A stretch of 64,000 nucleotides of DNA from Pseudomonas fluorescens (GCF_001902145.1 NZ_MRST01000027.1:478519-542518); one strand, 5' to 3'; counted from the stretch's first letter, positions 8,325 through 17,958 are shown. Notes: generated by a model from the letters alone, not told the origin. Made by a program: numbers and translations.

Positions 8325-9615
8325 GTGCAGCTTCCTCCGTGGAGCGCCGGGCCAGCCATTCAAGCGCCTCGGCAACACAATAAAATGATCCGAACAACAG
8401 GATTTCGTCCTCGGCCGTCGCTACCGCACACTGCGCCTCCAGGGCTGCAGTGACGCTTGCATACGACGTCACCGGCGCGCCAAGGTTCTGCAAGGCAGCT
8501 TCCAACTCAACCGCAGGACGGCTGCGTGGCGTGTCCAGCGGCGCAACGGCCCAAGACTGGACGCTGCCCAGCAGTGGCGCAACCACGCCGTCCAGGTCCT
8601 TGTCGACCAACAACCCGAACACCGCCAGGCGACGCCCCACCGGCGGCGTACGCGCCAGACGCTGAGCCAGGTACTGCGCAGCATGGGGGTTATGGCCTAC
8701 ATCCAACATCAGGCTCAGGCGCTTGCCTTGCCAGTCGAAGGTTCGGCGATCGAGGCGCCCCACCACTTTCGTTGCCAGCAAGGTCGCGGCGATCTGCGCG
8801 GCGTCCCACGGCAGGTCCAGCAGCAAATAGGCTTGCAGCGCGAGCGCGGCGTTTTCCATCGGCAGGTTCAGCAACGGCAAATCAAGCAGCTCTACCCGTT
8901 GGCCACGTGCATCCTGCCCACGCCATTGCCAACGGGTGTCGCCGATGTCCAGGGTGAACTCGCGACTCCGTAGGTAGAACGGGCAATCCAGTTCGCGCGC
9001 CCTGTCGAGCAAGGGTTGCGGCGGGTCCAGGTCACCACACAGCGCCGGACGGCCCTGACGGAAGATTCCGGCCTTTTCAAAAGACACCGATTCGCGGGTA
9101 TTGCCCAGGTAATCGGCATGATCGACACCGATGCTGGTCACCAGGGCCAGGTCGGCATCCACCACGTTGACCGTATCCAGGCGCCCGCCGAGGCCGACTT
9201 CCAGCACGACCACATCCAGTTGCGCACGCTCGAACAGCCAGAACGCCGCCAGGGTGCCCATCTCGAAATAGGTCAGGGAAATGTCGCCACGACCGGCCTC
9301 CAGGGCAGCGAAGGCTTCGCACAGCTGGGCATCAGTGGCTTCTACGCCATTGAGCTGCACCCGCTCGTTGTAGCGCAGCAGGTGCGGCGAGCTGTACACG
9401 CCGACGTTGAGACCCTGGGCCTGCAACAGCGCGGCGACAAAGGCACAGGTGGAGCCTTTGCCGTTGGTACCGGTCACCGTGATAACACGCGGTGCCGGCC
9501 GGCCCAACCCGAGGCGGGCCGCTACCTGTTGCGAGCGCTCCAGGCCCATGTCGATGGCGGACGGATGCAACTGCTCAAGGTAGGCGAGCCATTCGCCCAG
9601 GGTACGTTGGGTCAT
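8308..9615 (-). CDS. folC: Bifunctional dihydrofolate synthase / folylpolyglutamate synthase
   Basis: This 435-aa enzyme adds L-glutamate to dihydropteroate and later to folates with ATP. The P-loop TGTNGKGST is at residues 48-56, and the Mur-ligase-like SPHLLRYNERV segment and GLGGRLD motif are present. The C-terminal ligase domain carries the LDVGHNPHA motif. The start ATG overlaps the accD stop by 4 nt (ATGA). The accD-folC-SPOR-cvpA order is conserved in Pseudomonas. Confidence 0.97.
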   Translation of the reverse strand: MTQRTLGEWLAYLEQLHPSAIDMGLERSQQVAARLGLGRPAPRVITVTGTNGKGSTCAFVAALLQAQGLNVGVYSSPHLLRYNERVQLNGVEATDAQLCEAFAALEAGRGDISLTYFEMGTLAAFWLFERAQLDVVVLEVGLGGRLDTVNVVDADLALVTSIGVDHADYLGNTRESVSFEKAGIFRQGRPALCGDLDPPQPLLDRARELDCPFYLRSREFTLDIGDTRWQWRGQDARGQRVELLDLPLLNLPMENAALALQAYLLLDLPWDAAQIAATLLATKVVGRLDRRTFDWQGKRLSLMLDVGHNPHAAQYLAQRLARTPPVGRRLAVFGLLVDKDLDGVVAPLLGSVQSWAVAPLDTPRSRPAVELEAALQNLGAPVTSYASVTAALEAQCAVATAEDEILLFGSFYCVAEALEWLARRSTEEAAHGITG

Positions 9616-10532
9616 AGGTTTGCAGGCACCGGCGGCACGATGATCGGCTCGACCTTAGGCGCGATGTACACAGGCGTCGGCAGGCCCATCATTTGCGCGA
9701 GCAGGCTGCCCAGGCGCGGGCGCAGTTCGCCACGCGGGATGATCAGGTCGATCGCACCGTGCTCCAGCAGGAACTCGCTGCGCTGGAAACCTTCCGGCAG
9801 TTTTTCCCGCACGGTCTGCTCGATCACGCGTGGGCCGGCAAAACCGATCAGGGCCTTAGGCTCGCCAACGATCACATCACCCAACATCGCCAGGCTTGCG
9901 GACACGCCGCCGTAGACCGGGTCGGTCAGTACGGAGATGAACGGGATACCTTCTTCACGCAGACGCGCCAGTACCGCCGAGGTCTTGGCCATTTGCATCA
10001 GGGAAATCAGGGCTTCCTGCATACGCGCACCACCGGAGGCGGCGAAGCAGATCATCGGGCAACGGTTTTCCAGGGCGTAGTTGGCAGCGCGAACAAAGCG
10101 CTCACCGACGATGGCACCCATGGAGCCGCCCATGAAGGAGAATTCGAAGGCCGAGACCACTACCGGCATGCCCAGCAGCTTGCCGCTGACCGAAATCAGC
10201 GCGTCTTTCTCGCCGGTCTGCTTCTGCGCGCCAACCAGACGGTCCTTGTACTTCTTGCTGTCGCGGAACTTGAGACGGTCAACCGGCTCCAGGTCGGCGC
10301 CCAGTTCATTACGGCCGTCGGCATCCAGGAAGATGTCGATACGGGCGCGTGCGCCAATACGCATGTGGTGGTTGCACTTGGGGCAAACGTCCAGGGTCTT
10401 TTCCAGCTCCGGGCGATACAGCACCGCATCGCAGGATGGGCATTTGTGCCACAGACCTTCAGGAACCGAGCTTTTCTTCACCTCGGAACGCATGATCGAA
10501 GGGATCAGTTTGTCTACTAACCAGTTGCTCAT
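9612..10532 (-). CDS. accD: Acetyl-CoA carboxylase carboxyltransferase beta subunit
   Basis: The beta subunit of the carboxyltransferase half of acetyl-CoA carboxylase forms malonyl-CoA for fatty acid synthesis together with AccA. It is 306 aa, close to the 290-304 typical of the family. A four-cysteine zinc ribbon occupies Cys31, Cys34, Cys50 and Cys53. The crotonase-fold body contains the GGARMQE oxyanion segment. The start MSNWLVDKLIPSI follows an AGAAAAGAAAG site. It is coupled to folC by a 4-nt overlap. Confidence 0.98.
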   Translation of the reverse strand: MSNWLVDKLIPSIMRSEVKKSSVPEGLWHKCPSCDAVLYRPELEKTLDVCPKCNHHMRIGARARIDIFLDADGRNELGADLEPVDRLKFRDSKKYKDRLVGAQKQTGEKDALISVSGKLLGMPVVVSAFEFSFMGGSMGAIVGERFVRAANYALENRCPMICFAASGGARMQEALISLMQMAKTSAVLARLREEGIPFISVLTDPVYGGVSASLAMLGDVIVGEPKALIGFAGPRVIEQTVREKLPEGFQRSEFLLEHGAIDLIIPRGELRPRLGSLLAQMMGLPTPVYIAPKVEPIIVPPVPANL

Positions 10533-10777
10533 GCTTTCTTTTCTCCAGTACCGGTGGCTCGAACACAGCCCCGCGTATGCCCTTGAGCTAAATTCATATG
10601 TGGCGATGATACAGGCGGGACGGGGTCAGACGTTGGACCTGCCATTTCCCGCCCGTATCCTCAGCCTTCCAGACAACCTGCCAGCGCAGGGTTGCCACTT
10701 CGTTTCCGGGCCACCCACAGGCGGCGCCGGGCTGTTTTACACAGTGGTAGTTATGGACGGCGGCAGACTGCCAGCCG
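10533..10777. other. accD-trpF intergenic gap
   Basis: This 245-nt stretch lies between the accD start and the trpF stop, both on the minus strand. I see no credible gene, REP or clear terminator. It should hold the accD promoter. Confidence 0.5.
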
Positions 10778-11410
10778 TCACATCCCAACCCTGCTGTTGC
10801 GCACGGCCTGCATGAACGCGCGAATCTTGCTCGGGTCCTTGATCCCCTTGCTCTGCTCCACCCCACCGCTGACGTCCACGGCATACGGCCGGACCTGTTC
10901 GATGGCCGCCTGGACATTCACGGGAGTGAGCCCACCCGCGAGAATGATCGGCTTGCTCAACCCCTCGGGAATCAGCGTCCAGTCGAACGCCTCGCCCGTG
11001 CCACCGGGTACGCCTTCGACGTAGGTGTCCAACAGAATCCCGCGAGCGCCGGTATAAGCGGCGCAGGCTGCGGCGATATCGTCCCCGGCCTTGACCCGCA
11101 ACGCCTTGATGTACGGGCGCTGATAGCTTTCGCATTCCTCTGGCGATTCGTCGCCATGGAACTGCAACATATCCAGCGGCACCGCATCCAGGGTTTCGTT
11201 GAGCTCGCAGCGGCTGGCGTTGACGAACAACCCCACGGTGGTCACGAAAGGCGGCAACGCAGCGATGATCGCTCGCGCCTGCAGCACATTCACCGCCCGT
11301 GGGCTCTTGGCATAAAACACCAGGCCAATGGCATCCGCCCCCGCTTCGACTGCCGCCAGCGCGTCTTCTATGCGGGTAATCCCGCAAATCTTGCTGCGAA
11401 CGGCTGACAT
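10778..11410 (-). CDS. trpF: Phosphoribosylanthranilate isomerase
   Basis: This TIM-barrel enzyme (210 aa) performs the Amadori rearrangement of phosphoribosylanthranilate in tryptophan synthesis. The N-terminal KICGITR motif holds the general base Cys9, and the general acid Asp lies in the GILLDTY segment. The phosphate-binding LAGGLTP motif and the C-terminal DVSGGVE motif are both present. As usual in Pseudomonas, trpF is separate from the other trp genes and lies between truA and accD. Confidence 0.97.
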   Translation of the reverse strand: MSAVRSKICGITRIEDALAAVEAGADAIGLVFYAKSPRAVNVLQARAIIAALPPFVTTVGLFVNASRCELNETLDAVPLDMLQFHGDESPEECESYQRPYIKALRVKAGDDIAAACAAYTGARGILLDTYVEGVPGGTGEAFDWTLIPEGLSKPIILAGGLTPVNVQAAIEQVRPYAVDVSGGVEQSKGIKDPSKIRAFMQAVRNSRVGM

Positions 11411-11473
11411 GTCGTAGGAACCTCAGGGTTGGACCGAGAAAGTCCCGGATGGTAACAAAAGCTTTTCCGGGCG

Positions 11474-12298
11474 TCAGCCGCCAAGTTCGCTGAAACCGGT
11501 GAGGAAGTGCGGGCCGATAAAGCGTTCCGGTAATTCGAACTCGTCGCGGTACTCCACATCCACCAGGTACAGGCCGAACGGATGCGCCGTGACCCCGCCC
11601 GTGCGGCGAATGCGGCTTTCCAGCACTTCCTTGGCCCACTCCACCGGGCGCTCACCAGTGCCGATGGTCATCAGCACGCCAGCAATGTTGCGCACCATAT
11701 GATGCAGAAAGGCCCCGGCACGGATATCCAGCACAATCATCTTGCCGTGCCGCGTCACCCGCAGGTGGTGGACTTCCTTGATCGGCGACTTGGCCTGGCA
11801 CTGGCCGGCACGGAAGGCGCTGAAGTCATGCACCCCGACCAGATGCTGCGCGGCTTCGGCCATGCGCTCGGCATCCAGCGGGCGGTGGTTCCAGGTGATT
11901 TCTTCATTGAGGTGCGCCGGGCGGATCTGATCGTTGTAGATCACGTAGCGGTAACGCCGGGCGATGGCCTTGAAACGGGCGTGAAAATGCGCCGGCATGA
12001 CCTTGGCCCAGCTGACGCTGACGTCATGGGGCAAATTGATATTAGCCCCCATCACCCACGCCTTCATCGAACGCTCGGCCTGGGTGTCGAAGTGCACCAC
12101 TTGGCCACAAGCGTGCACGCCGGCATCGGTACGCCCGGCACACATCAGCGACACTGGCGAGTTGGCGACTTTGGACAGGGCGTTTTCCAGGGTTTCCTGC
12201 ACCGTCAGCACCCCGGAGGCCTGACGCTGCCAGCCGCGATAGCGCGAGCCTTTGTATTCCACGCCCAGAGCGATGCGGTAAAAGCCTGCGGCCGCCAT
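11474..12298 (-). CDS. truA: tRNA pseudouridine(38-40) synthase
   Basis: This enzyme isomerises uridines 38-40 in the anticodon arm of many tRNAs. From the ATG at 12296-12298 the protein is 274 aa, close to E. coli TruA (270). The catalytic Asp58 lies in GRTDAGVHA, and the GWQRQ and FLHHMVRNI motifs are present. An in-frame TTG at 12353-12355 would add 19 residues that do not look like the family, so I prefer the ATG, although neither start has a strong ribosome site. Confidence 0.93.
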   Translation of the reverse strand: MAAAGFYRIALGVEYKGSRYRGWQRQASGVLTVQETLENALSKVANSPVSLMCAGRTDAGVHACGQVVHFDTQAERSMKAWVMGANINLPHDVSVSWAKVMPAHFHARFKAIARRYRYVIYNDQIRPAHLNEEITWNHRPLDAERMAEAAQHLVGVHDFSAFRAGQCQAKSPIKEVHHLRVTRHGKMIVLDIRAGAFLHHMVRNIAGVLMTIGTGERPVEWAKEVLESRIRRTGGVTAHPFGLYLVDVEYRDEFELPERFIGPHFLTGFSELGG

Positions 12299-12397
12299 TT
12301 CGGCAGCCGCGTTATCTATATTAGCCAAGAACTGAGAGCCTGATGAGTTGCGCAAAGGCGGGCATTATAGGGCGTCAGGGTGCGTGAGTGGACTTTA

Positions 12398-12491
12398 AAT
12401 GTGGGAGCGGGCTTGCTCGCGAATACGCCGTATCATCCAGCACATCAGCAGCTGAACCACCGCATTCGCGAGCAAGCCCGCTCCCACATTT
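12398..12491. repeat. REP pair (GTGGGAGCGGGCTTGC class)
   Basis: GTGGGAGCGGGCTTGCTCGC and its inverse are separated by about 45 bp. The pair lies between the fimV stop and the truA start and is the same class as at 7543. It may also act as a transcript-end hairpin for fimV. Confidence 0.9.
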
Positions 12492-12505
12492 TTCTGCGTC
12501 GCTCG

Positions 12506-15025
12506 TTAGATTCTGCCGAGCATTTCCTTGGCTTCGCCACGCTGGCCTTCGTTGCCCTCGGCCAGCACCTCGTCCAGGATGTCACGCGCGCCGTCAGCAT
12601 CGCCCATGTCGATATACGCCTGGGCTAAATCGAGCTTGGTGGCCACTTCATCGGTGCCCGAGAGGAAGTCGAAATCCGGCTCATCCTCAGCACCCAGCGC
12701 GGCATCTTCAGCCGTGAAGGAAGGCTCGATCGAGGGGTGCTCCAGGCTCTGGGACAAACGATCCAGTTCGGCATTGACGTCGTCCAGCTCCGAAGCGAAA
12801 GCATCAGGCTTGGCCGCAGGCTTGCTCGGCTCGTCCGCCAGCGACAGGTCAAAGTCTTCCGGCAGGTCGAATTCGTCCAGCGCAGCCGGCGTCAGGGTCG
12901 GCGGCTCCACCGACGGTACATCCTTGATCTGCTCTTCAAGGCCCGACAAGAAGTCGTCATCGGTTTGCGACGCGGGCGGGTCCAGTTGCAGATCCAGGTC
13001 AAAGTCCGATAGGTCCTGTGCATCGGCCTTGGGCTCAGTCTGTTGTTTGAGCAGTGCTTCAAAGGTTTGCTGGTCTTGCGCGATCTCGGCCGGTGAGGCG
13101 ACTTCCAGGTCATCCAGGCTCAGGTCGAAGTCGGTGTCTAAGGTATCTGCCTGCGCAGCCGAGGCCGGCTTGTCGTCGAGCAGGTCCTTGACGTATTGCG
13201 CATCCAGGGCCGCGGCAGCCACCGCGGCACTGACACCCGCCGCCAGCACGGCCATGGCCGGGAAGCGCGCCTTGAGCTGCTCGACCTGGGCATGGTTCTC
13301 ACCGTTGGCCACCAACTGGCGCTCCTGGGTGACGAACCCGTCCTTGTTGTTCTGCAGGCCATAGACTTCCATCAGCTTCAAACGCAGGTCGCTGCGCTTG
13401 GGCTCGTGCTTGATGGCTTGTTCAAGCACATCCGCCGCCTGGTTCAGGTGGCCACGGTCGATATGGGATTGGGCCTGGGCCAGGGCGTCGCTGGAATTTT
13501 CCTGAGCCAAGGCAACCGCCAACGGCGCCAGCACGGAGGCGACCGTCGGTGCCACAACCGTCTCGACCACCGGTGCTGGCGCGGGTGCGGGTGCTGGCGA
13601 CGCCGGGGTGGCGAGCTTAGCGCTCGGTGGCGGCACTTCAAGGCCCTCGAAGCTGTCAGGCGGCAGGTCTTGATCGATATTGGAAACAAACTCGGGCTCT
13701 TCGGCCAACGCCCGTGCCATGCGCAGATGTTTCTCTTCTTCGCGGCGAGCATTGCGATGGCGTGCCCATAGCAGCAGAAGCAGCAGCACCACCAGCAGGG
13801 CCGCACCGCCAAGGATGCCGAGCACAATCGGGTTGGTCAGCAGATCATTGAACTTGCCTTCGGTACTGGCCGGCGCGGCAGCCGGCTTGACCGGTTCAGG
13901 CGCTGGCGTTGCAACGGGGGCCGCAGGCTCGGCTGCAGGCTCACCGGGCAACTGCGCGGGGATCGCGGCTATAGGTGGCTCACCCGTTTGCGCTTGCAAA
14001 CGAGCCAATTGGTCATTCTTCAGCTGGATCAGCTTCTGCAGCTTGTCCAGCTGGCTTTGCAGGTCGGCGGCACGGCTTTTCAGTTCTTCGTTGTCGCGCC
14101 GCGTGGTGTCGAGCTCTTCCTGGGTCATCGCCAGCTTGTCGCTCAGGGCGCGGCTGTCACCGACGGCGCCCTTTCCACCTTTCTTGGCGGCTTGCGCCGA
14201 TACCAGGCTCAAATTGTCCTTGGCCTGGGTGCTTGACGGCGCATTGCCGGCCTGGGTGCGCCTGGTTGCATCCAACTGCGGCTTACCGGCCACTTGCCCC
14301 TGAGGACTACGCTGGCGCTGGCGCCAGGCGGCGTTCTGCGCACTCACTTCGGCAATCGCTTGCGGCTGGGCCAGGGCTGTACTTTGCGTGATATCCGGCA
14401 GGCGCAGCACCTGGCCGGTTTTCAGGCGGTTGATGTTGCCGTCGACAAAGGCATCCGGGTTAAGCGCCTGGATAGCCAGCATCGTTTGCTGGACCGAGGC
14501 GCCATGACGGTTCTTCGCGGCAATCTCCCACAAGGTATCGTGGGGCGTGGTGGTGTGCCGGGCAAGCGTGCCAGTGGCAGGCGCGGTGCTGGTCGGCGCG
14601 CTGGCAGTCGGTGCCGGCTGGTCAAACTTGGCCGGGTCGAGCAGCACGCTGTAGTCACGCATCAAGCGGCCATTGGGCCATTGCACCTGCATCAGGAAAC
14701 GCACGTAGGAATCAGGCAACGGCTTGCTGGAGGTCACACGTACCACGCTGCGACCTTCGGGGTTGATCACCGGCGTGAACGTCAGGTCATCGAGAAACGC
14801 CTGGCGATCGACACCCGCATCCACGAAGGCCTGGGCCGAAGCCAGGCTGGGGGTGATCTCGGACGCCGTGAGCCCACCCACATCGCGCAATTCGATTTCC
14901 ACCGACAGCGGCTGGTTCAACTTCGACTTGAGCGTCATCTCCCCAAGTTGCAGCGCCTGCGCCATACCGGAGGACAGCGCCGAGGCGGCCGCTATTGCTA
15001 ACACCAGTTTGCGAACTTGAACCAT
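12506..15025 (-). CDS. fimV: FimV/HubP-type polar organiser
   Basis: This large peptidoglycan-linked pole-organising protein is needed in P. aeruginosa for type IV pilus function and polar localisation. From the ATG at 15023-15025 (preceded by AGGATGAGG) it is 839 aa. The order is signal peptide (1-24), periplasmic FimV N-domain, LysM (about 157-211), coiled coil (about 296-345), membrane helix (about 398-421), then an acidic cytoplasmic region rich in Asp/Glu. The conserved C-terminal FimV helix pair (DLAQAYIDMGD) is within the last 50 residues. The truA-fimV-usg context supports the call. Confidence 0.95.
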   Translation of the reverse strand: MVQVRKLVLAIAAASALSSGMAQALQLGEMTLKSKLNQPLSVEIELRDVGGLTASEITPSLASAQAFVDAGVDRQAFLDDLTFTPVINPEGRSVVRVTSSKPLPDSYVRFLMQVQWPNGRLMRDYSVLLDPAKFDQPAPTASAPTSTAPATGTLARHTTTPHDTLWEIAAKNRHGASVQQTMLAIQALNPDAFVDGNINRLKTGQVLRLPDITQSTALAQPQAIAEVSAQNAAWRQRQRSPQGQVAGKPQLDATRRTQAGNAPSSTQAKDNLSLVSAQAAKKGGKGAVGDSRALSDKLAMTQEELDTTRRDNEELKSRAADLQSQLDKLQKLIQLKNDQLARLQAQTGEPPIAAIPAQLPGEPAAEPAAPVATPAPEPVKPAAAPASTEGKFNDLLTNPIVLGILGGAALLVVLLLLLLWARHRNARREEEKHLRMARALAEEPEFVSNIDQDLPPDSFEGLEVPPPSAKLATPASPAPAPAPAPVVETVVAPTVASVLAPLAVALAQENSSDALAQAQSHIDRGHLNQAADVLEQAIKHEPKRSDLRLKLMEVYGLQNNKDGFVTQERQLVANGENHAQVEQLKARFPAMAVLAAGVSAAVAAAALDAQYVKDLLDDKPASAAQADTLDTDFDLSLDDLEVASPAEIAQDQQTFEALLKQQTEPKADAQDLSDFDLDLQLDPPASQTDDDFLSGLEEQIKDVPSVEPPTLTPAALDEFDLPEDFDLSLADEPSKPAAKPDAFASELDDVNAELDRLSQSLEHPSIEPSFTAEDAALGAEDEPDFDFLSGTDEVATKLDLAQAYIDMGDADGARDILDEVLAEGNEGQRGEAKEMLGRI

Positions 15026-15186
15026 AGCCTCATCCTTTGTTTGAACACTTCCCGCCCTGCGAGAAGGTTGGTAACCGCTGCCATAAGGCATGGCGAGCCG
15101 ATAGGTCACCGACGCGCTTGTGTTTCACTTGGGTCCAAGCATAGCGCCTGGCTAGAATCAATCTACAAATTGCCGCCAAGTATCTT

Positions 15187-16197
15187 TTACACAAGGTCTT
15201 TTATCAACAACTGCGCCAGTTCCACGGCGTTCAGGGCCGAGCCTTTGCGTACGTTATCTGACGTCAGCCAAAGATTTAGTTCCGCCGGGTCGTCGATACC
15301 TGCGCGAACTCGCCCGACGTACACCACGTCCTGGCCGACGGCATCGCCTACGGCCGTGGGGTAATCGCCCTCCTCGACCAACTCGATTCCCGGCGCAGCG
15401 TCGAGGGCGCGGTTCACCGCGGCCAGGTCGACCGGCGCGGCCAGTTGCAGCGACACAGTCAGGCTATCGCCGAAAAACACCGGGGCTTGAACACAGGTGG
15501 CGGAAATCTTTAGTGAAGGTGTTTCCAGCACCGCACGCAGTTCGTGTACGAGGCGCTTCTCCAGGGCGGTATGACCTTGGACGTCTGGCGTGCCGACTTG
15601 CGCCAGCAGGTTGAACGCCACTTGCCGATCGAAGAACGCCGGCTCCAAGGGACGCACGTTCAACAGCTCGGCAGTCTGGCGCGCCAACTCGCTGACAGCC
15701 TCGCGGCCCTGGGCAGAGATGGCCAGGTTGGCGGTGACGCTCACGCGCTGGATGTCCACCACACCGCGCAACGGTGCCAGCACCACCGCGAGGTAAGTGG
15801 CACAGGGGCTCGGGCTGCCGAGTTGAAAAGGCTTTTTCAACGCGTCCAGCACATGGGCGTTGGCCTGCGGCACCACTTGCGGCGCCTGCTCGGCGGGCAA
15901 TGCGCCAGACAAGTCGATCACCGCGCAGCCAGCGGCAGTGGCTCGCGGGGCGAAGCTCAGGGTCACCGCTGGGCCTGCAGCGAAGAACGCCAACTGCACC
16001 TTGCTGAAATCAAACGTGTCGACCTCTTTGACCCGCACGTTCTTGCCCCGAAACGGCACCGAAGCCCCCGCCGAGTTGCTGCCCGCCAGCAGGTACAAGG
16101 TGCCCACCGGGAACTCCAGCTCTTCGAGAATCTGCACCAGGGTTTCGCCAACGGTACCGGTGGCGCCGATCACGGCGATTTCAAAGGTCTGGGTCAT
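15187..16197 (-). CDS. Aspartate-semialdehyde dehydrogenase-like protein (USG-1 type)
   Basis: This is a 336-aa paralogue of Asd with a Rossmann GATGTVGE motif at residues 11-18. The active-site region differs from true ASADH: Cys132 sits in SPSPCATY, and the usual GH dyad becomes FFGDS (Asp244 in place of His). This fits the USG-1 subfamily, encoded beside fimV and truA, whose function is not established. The true asd gene lies just upstream at 16830-17942. The start ATG at 16195-16197 is chosen on the CGAGG site and similarity; an upstream in-frame start is weaker. Confidence 0.9.
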   Translation of the reverse strand: MTQTFEIAVIGATGTVGETLVQILEELEFPVGTLYLLAGSNSAGASVPFRGKNVRVKEVDTFDFSKVQLAFFAAGPAVTLSFAPRATAAGCAVIDLSGALPAEQAPQVVPQANAHVLDALKKPFQLGSPSPCATYLAVVLAPLRGVVDIQRVSVTANLAISAQGREAVSELARQTAELLNVRPLEPAFFDRQVAFNLLAQVGTPDVQGHTALEKRLVHELRAVLETPSLKISATCVQAPVFFGDSLTVSLQLAAPVDLAAVNRALDAAPGIELVEEGDYPTAVGDAVGQDVVYVGRVRAGIDDPAELNLWLTSDNVRKGSALNAVELAQLLIKDLV

Positions 16198-16283
16198 GGG
16201 ATTGCCTCGGGCATTACGGGGGAGCGGCACTTTACCGGGTGGTGGCAGGCGAGGCAATTAGCCTGCTTTTTGCGGTGTTGTTG

Positions 16284-16370
16284 ATGGCCTCATCGCAGGC
16301 AAGCCAGCTCCCACATTTTGACCTGTGAATACATTCAAGTGTGGGAGCTGGCTTGCCTGCGAAGACGGCC
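16284..16370. repeat. REP pair (GTGGGAGCTGGCTTGC class), outward arrangement
   Basis: GTGGGAGCTGGCTTGCCTGC and its inverse are separated by a short spacer, with the GGCC/GGCC flanks outermost. This orientation is the reverse of the pairs at 7543 and 12398, and the core bases differ, so it is a separate class. Confidence 0.85.
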
Positions 16371-16390
16371 TGACAGTCAACACAGCTGGA

Positions 16391-16760
16391 CGGTGTGTAT
16401 ATCCATTCCTGCGGTAACGGCCACTTAAGGTTCCGCTTTTACAGCGGGTCACTTTCGAAAAACGCGAAAGTAACCAAAGCGCTCTTGCCCCACCACTCGG
16501 CACCTCGCCTAGGCTCGGTGTACCCGTAATCCGACATTGATTTGGGGGGCCGCCGCCACGCGCCATCCATGGCGCGGGGCGGCTAAACCGGCATCCCTGC
16601 CGGTTTACCCCCCAAATCCCTGTCGAATTCCGGCCAGCGTGGTTTAACGGGGCGCCTAAGATCAAAAACAGATCAAGATCAAGAGCGGCTCGCTTCGCCT
16701 CGTGGTTATCGGCGGCTGCGACGAACTGCACAGTTGTGTAGATACCTATGCTGCGACGAG
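16391..16760. repeat. Long interspersed repeat element, non-coding
   Basis: About 370 bp lies between the USG gene and the asd terminator. It contains hairpins such as CTTTCG-AAAAA-CGCGAAAG-like and AACCGGCA-TCCC-TGCCGGTT pairs, and roughly similar ends (TGTGTATATCC near 16393 and TGTGTAGATACC near 16735) in direct orientation. I recall near-identical sequence scattered in P. fluorescens-group genomes, where it is often mis-annotated as a protein. The family name is not assigned. Confidence 0.65.
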
Positions 16761-16776
16761 GGTTTCAAAGGGCAAC

Positions 16777-16810
16777 AAAAAACCCGCGCCTGTCACCAGA
16801 ACGCGGGTTT
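16777..16810 (-). terminator. Intrinsic terminator of asd
   Basis: An AACCCGCG/CGCGGGTT stem lies just past the asd stop, with six T residues following on the minus strand. Confidence 0.8.
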
Positions 16811-16829
16811 CTCTGATTGCCTCAGGCGA

Positions 16830-17942
16830 TCAACGCTCCAGCAAAATCCGCAACATGCGACGCAACGGCTCAGCCGCGCCCCACAGCAGTTGGTCGCCGA
16901 CGGTGAACGCGCCGAGGAACTGGCTGCCCATGTTCAGCTTGCGCAGGCGGCCCACCGGTACATTCAGGGTGCCGGTGACCTTGGTCGGGCTCAGCTCCTG
17001 CATGCTGATATCGCGGTTGTTCGGCACCAGCTTGACCCAAGGGTTGTGCTGGCTGATCAGCCCTTCGATATCGGCGATCGGCACGTCTTTGTTCAGCTTG
17101 ATGGTCAGCGCCTGGCTGTGGCAACGCATGGCGCCAATGCGCACGCAGATGCCATCCACCGGGATCGGGTTCTTGAAGCGACCCAGGATCTTGTTGGTTT
17201 CGGCCTGAGCCTTCCATTCTTCGCGGCTCTGACCGTTGGGCAGTTCCTTGTCGATCCAGGGGATCAAGCTACCGGCCAATGGCACGCCGAAGTTCTCGGT
17301 CGGGTAGGCGTCGCTGCGCATGGCCTCGGCCACACGGCGGTCGATATCGAGGATTGCGCTGGCCGGGTCAGCCAGTTGATCGGCGACAGCGGCGTGGGTC
17401 GCGCCCATCTGCTTGATCAGTTCACGCATGTTCTGCGCGCCGGCGCCGGAGGCCGCCTGATAGGTCATGGCGCTCATCCACTCCACCAGGCCGGCTTCGA
17501 ACAGGCCGCCCAGGCCCATCAGCATCAGGCTGACGGTGCAGTTGCCGCCCACGTAGTTCTTGGTGCCGGCGTCCAGTTGCTGGTCGATGACCTTGCGGTT
17601 GACCGGGTCGAGGATGATCACCGCATCGTCCTGCATACGCAGGCTCGAAGCGGCGTCGATCCAGTAACCCTGCCAGCCGGCTTCGCGCAGCTTGGGGAAG
17701 ACTTCGCTGGTGTAGTCGCCACCCTGGCAGGTCAGGATCACGTCGAGGCTCTTCAACTCTTCAATGCTGTAGGCATCCTTGAGCGGGGCAATATCCTTGC
17801 CCACGGACGGCCCTTGGCCACCTACGTTCGAAGTGGTGAAAAACACCGGCTCAATAAGATCGAAATCCTGCTCTTCCAGCATCCGCTGCATGAGCACGGA
17901 ACCGACCATACCGCGCCAACCGATCAGACCTACACGTTTCAT
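16830..17942 (-). CDS. asd: Aspartate-semialdehyde dehydrogenase
   Basis: This enzyme reduces beta-aspartyl phosphate to aspartate semialdehyde with NADPH, feeding lysine, diaminopimelate, threonine and methionine synthesis. The 370-aa protein is the expected length. The NADP motif GWRGMVGS is at residues 8-15, the catalytic Cys135 is in GGNCTVSL, and the RIGAMRCHSQ segment carries the Arg/His pair. It lies 64 nt downstream of leuB, which has its own terminator, and upstream of the USG paralogue. Confidence 0.98.
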   Translation of the reverse strand: MKRVGLIGWRGMVGSVLMQRMLEEQDFDLIEPVFFTTSNVGGQGPSVGKDIAPLKDAYSIEELKSLDVILTCQGGDYTSEVFPKLREAGWQGYWIDAASSLRMQDDAVIILDPVNRKVIDQQLDAGTKNYVGGNCTVSLMLMGLGGLFEAGLVEWMSAMTYQAASGAGAQNMRELIKQMGATHAAVADQLADPASAILDIDRRVAEAMRSDAYPTENFGVPLAGSLIPWIDKELPNGQSREEWKAQAETNKILGRFKNPIPVDGICVRIGAMRCHSQALTIKLNKDVPIADIEGLISQHNPWVKLVPNNRDISMQELSPTKVTGTLNVPVGRLRKLNMGSQFLGAFTVGDQLLWGAAEPLRRMLRILLER

Positions 17943-17958
17943 CGCAACTACACCTTGT

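Noticed and set aside
16258..16731. 157-codon minus-strand frame between usg and asd
   Set aside because: It runs through a REP pair and the long interspersed repeat, with no domain or ribosome site; I recall similar repeat translations mis-annotated as proteins.
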